From: Tritrichomonas musculus
Taxonomy: Eukaryota; Parabasalia; Tritrichomonadida; Tritrichomonadidae
Assembly: GCA_039105265.1 (NCBI GenBank)
Contig: JAPFFF010000030.1
Location: 1,426,001-1,490,000, forward strand
Direction: 5' to 3'
Length of the DNA: 64,000 bases
Below the pieces are notes generated by a model, which had not been told where the DNA came from, did no database searches, and saw only the letters and a list, made by a program, of their open reading frames with translations. The position numbers were made by a program, and so were the translations under genes. Positions within the stretch are counted from its first letter, which is position 1. Every line of letters starts with the position of its first letter. Below, one piece after another: positions 61,520 to 64,000 of this stretch.

Positions 61520-63742
61520 ATGTCCAAAAAATCATTACCGCCATTGAAACAAAAGTGCAAAGTTCCAATAACAATTAAAACAAGTGACCGTTACTTGATT
61601 AATATTAGTGACTATAAAATTATCCGAAATATCAATCGAGGAGGTTTTGGTATCATCAATTTAGTTCAAAATAAGAAAACAGGAGAGCAATTTGCAGCTA
61701 AGACCAACCTTATTCCAAACAAATCGCAAAACAAACTCTTTATATCACGCGAAGTTCGTATTTTGAGTCAAATTCAGCATTGTACAGTTATCCAATTTCG
61801 AGGATTTTCATATGTTGACTTCCATGGCGACAAAAATATAACAATTCTAATGGATTACATGAAAGAAGGATCCCTAGCAAGTTTGATCGAAAAAGAACTC
61901 AAAAGCCTTTGTCCATCTAATTACGATAATACCAAACGCCAAATCATCCTTGTTGGCATTGCCAGAGGAATGATGCTCCTACATAACAAACACATTATCC
62001 ACCGCGATCTTAAGCCAGAGAACATTCTCCTTGATTCCGATTTCCACCCGCGCATTACAGATTTTGGGCTGTCAAAATTTTTTGACCCCCACCACTCCAT
62101 GAGCCAGTCGATGGCAGATTCGGGCACAGCGGCATACATGGCGCCAGAAGTGATCAGCAGTGACCACTTCAACACGAAGGCAGACGTTTACGCGTTTGGA
62201 ATTCTGATGTACGAAGTGATTGGCGGGAAGCGCGCGTACGACGGCCTCCTCCACGGCAAGAAGAAACTGACTTTGTTCCAGCTGAAGCAGAAAGTTGAGA
62301 AAGGCCTGCGTCCAGAGATTGACTTTCCGATTAAGAAAGGCCTGCGGCGAATGATTGAAAAGTGCTGGTCAGCGGATCCAAAAGAACGGCCAACATTTGA
62401 GGAACTATTCAAAAAGTTGAGTCTTTCCAACGAAGACCACTTCCTCGAATTTGAAGGGAACTATGAAGAACCGAAAATCGTTTCAGACGACGAAGAAGAA
62501 GATGAAGAAAACGAGTCAGGCGTGAGCATGAAGTACTGCCTCGAAGACGTTGACGCAAGCGAGCTACTCGACTACGTTGACGAAATCAAAGAGGAAACAA
62601 AAACAGCAACAAGAGAGAACGAAGAACTCAGACATGAAATAAAGGAATTAAAAAGCATTATCAAGGAACAGGCAGCGAAGATTTCGTCACTTGAAGCGAG
62701 GCTTGGTGGAGTGTCCAGTGGAGGAGCATCGGTGTCTAGTTCTCGAGTTGAAGCGATTGGCGATGCAGTGAAGAGTCAAGCATCGCAGATTTTGTCACTT
62801 CAGCAAAGATTTGGCAGATTTTTCTCAGTTGAAATGAGCAAGGAAGGACCAGGAATTCTTGCGCAGCTGAAGGACAAACAGAAAACTCCCTTCGACAAAC
62901 TGTTCGTTGCATCTCAGTCATCAAATGACATCTACAACATCCTTCTTCCTCATACTGATAATAGCTTTGGTACAAGTACCAATGGATATTTCTTCATTGA
63001 ATTTGAACTTGAGGCGGCAGTCACGATCAGTGGTGTCAAAATATTTTCTTCTAATGAATGTTTTCCTAAGTCATTTGACATTTCAGTTGAAGGTGAAACA
63101 GTGAAATCAGTTACAGAAGCGAGAGAACTGAATGGTGAATGCAAAGACATGACAGTCAGCTTTGCACCAACTCGAGGCAGAAAAGTTCGCTTCACACAGA
63201 CAGGACCGAACTGGGACAAAGGCAGCAATGGCCTTTTGTTCAAGGGAATTGAACTTTTATCAACAGACTCGAAGTATTCAAGAGGAGTCTTTGCGACACT
63301 TGTTAGTGAGAGTGAAAACGAAGACCCGCACAAGTGTCCAGTCATCATTTCTGCTCCATGTTTCGACTTCAACAGATTCCACTCACTCAATGCACTAGTC
63401 CATATTTGCACTTATCCAAATGAAAATTCGTGGTTTCAAGTTGAGCTAACACGAGGAACAGCTGTTCTTAACGGTTTCAGACTCAATAAGTCTAGTTCAG
63501 GCAAGATGAGGAGCTACAAAGTGATTTGCACAGATGACTCGAGTAAGCCAGAATCGTCATGGACAACGCTGATCGAAATTAACGAGAAAACAGAAAACGA
63601 ACATGAACAACTTGACATCTATGAATTTCCACACCCAAGTCCGCCAACCAGAATTGTGAGACTCGTTCAAACAGGCAAAAACTGGAAAGATGACTTATTT
63701 TTACAATTTTTCCATTTTGATCTATTTGGAAGCTACTTTTAA
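61520..63742 (+). CDS. TKL-type protein kinase with coiled coil and two discoidin-like domains (about 740 aa)
   Basis: The kinase domain covers about residues 34-298. It has the glycine loop INRGGFGIINLV, the lysine in FAAKTNL, HRDLKPENILL (about 159), DFGLSKF (about 180), GTAAYMAPEV, DVYAFGILMYEV and CWSADPKERPTF. All catalytic residues are present. An acidic segment (SDDEEEDEENESG) and a coiled coil (about 355-425) follow. Then come two beta-rich units with F5/8-type C (discoidin-like) features: VKIFSSNECFPKSFDIS with VRFTQTGPNW, and FRLNKSSSGKMRSYKV with VRLVQTGKNW. I prefer the start MSKKSLPPL; an in-frame ATG at 61487 adds 11 residues. It is more GC-rich than its surroundings. Likely a cytosolic signalling kinase; ligand unknown. 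Confidence 0.9.
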   Translation: MSKKSLPPLKQKCKVPITIKTSDRYLINISDYKIIRNINRGGFGIINLVQNKKTGEQFAAKTNLIPNKSQNKLFISREVRILSQIQHCTVIQFRGFSYVDFHGDKNITILMDYMKEGSLASLIEKELKSLCPSNYDNTKRQIILVGIARGMMLLHNKHIIHRDLKPENILLDSDFHPRITDFGLSKFFDPHHSMSQSMADSGTAAYMAPEVISSDHFNTKADVYAFGILMYEVIGGKRAYDGLLHGKKKLTLFQLKQKVEKGLRPEIDFPIKKGLRRMIEKCWSADPKERPTFEELFKKLSLSNEDHFLEFEGNYEEPKIVSDDEEEDEENESGVSMKYCLEDVDASELLDYVDEIKEETKTATRENEELRHEIKELKSIIKEQAAKISSLEARLGGVSSGGASVSSSRVEAIGDAVKSQASQILSLQQRFGRFFSVEMSKEGPGILAQLKDKQKTPFDKLFVASQSSNDIYNILLPHTDNSFGTSTNGYFFIEFELEAAVTISGVKIFSSNECFPKSFDISVEGETVKSVTEARELNGECKDMTVSFAPTRGRKVRFTQTGPNWDKGSNGLLFKGIELLSTDSKYSRGVFATLVSESENEDPHKCPVIISAPCFDFNRFHSLNALVHICTYPNENSWFQVELTRGTAVLNGFRLNKSSSGKMRSYKVICTDDSSKPESSWTTLIEINEKTENEHEQLDIYEFPHPSPPTRIVRLVQTGKNWKDDLFLQFFHFDLFGSYF

Positions 63743-63912
63743 TATATTTTCAGCATATATATATGTTAAGTATTAAATTATTTCATCAAAAAAAAATGAA
63801 GTATTCTATAAGTGTTAATAGCATAGTAAATACAACCTAATTAATTAAATCTGCTTCAACATAATTGTTATGAATAAAATATATGACCGGCTCAGATAAA
63901 TCAGGTCACAGC

Positions 63913-63947
<35 letters not shown>

Positions 63948-64000
63948 CTTTTTTCATACATAATATAGTTCAAAAAATAACAATTTTTTTAAATCATTAT
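63743..64000. other. 3' flank of the kinase gene
   Basis: A/T-rich with AATAAAATA near 63874. A T15/A18 run pair at 63914-63947 could fold as a hairpin. Nothing else is visible before the window ends. Confidence 0.4.

Noticed and set aside
1-64000. tRNA or rRNA genes
   Set aside because: I saw no cloverleaf-like or rRNA-conserved stretch on either strand by reading; a covariance-model scan would decide.

Overview
The window looks like nuclear DNA of a parabasalid protist. The signs are Maverick/Polinton elements of the trichomonad type, two long BspA-like leucine-rich-repeat genes, a TKL-type kinase with discoidin-like C-terminal domains, a DUF362-type Fe-S protein gene, very AT-rich intergenic DNA and apparently intronless genes. 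I lean towards Tritrichomonas or Trichomonas. The genus is an inference from protein style, not from a marker gene.

Bases 1-30676 are two nested giant virus-like elements. The inner Polinton (1975-26958, 24,984 bp) has 261-bp terminal inverted repeats that look identical and a 6-bp target-site duplication (CACCTC). It sits inside the DNA polymerase B gene of an older, more AT-rich Polinton, whose polymerase parts lie at 1-1974 and 26959-28969. The inner element looks whole and young. It carries about 17 genes: a packaging ATPase, a double jelly-roll-type major capsid protein, a DDE integrase, a protein-primed family B polymerase with OTU-like, zinc-finger and HNH-like parts, a KilA-N protein, a fibre-like repeat protein, an 1851-residue modular repeat protein, several small coiled-coil or membrane proteins and unknowns. 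Nearly all its genes share a short upstream motif (ATTTTTG or TTTTTTATC, then a short gap and AAATG). The outer element continues with two further genes and probably ends near 30676.

From 30677 to 40600 the host DNA is a graveyard of plain DNA transposons: a degenerate Asn-rich repeat fragment, a 1.8-kb TIR transposon with a damaged transposase, a small MITE, a hAT C-terminal remnant, a 15-bp minisatellite, a broken DUF362 gene and a 3.2-kb element with 1.17-kb inverted arms and a 9-bp target duplication (MULE-like).

Bases 40601-48042 are an AT-rich gene desert with a 276-bp satellite. Bases 48043-63742 are the host gene region: two BspA-like genes (48043-51375 and 57330-59732), a broken kinase gene, a 4.2-kb long-TIR element with TTAA at both ends that stops 63 bp before the second BspA-like gene, and a TKL kinase gene (about 61520-63742). 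Base composition differs sharply between zones: by eye the inner Polinton is the most GC-rich, the outer Polinton intermediate, and the host intergenic DNA extremely AT-rich.
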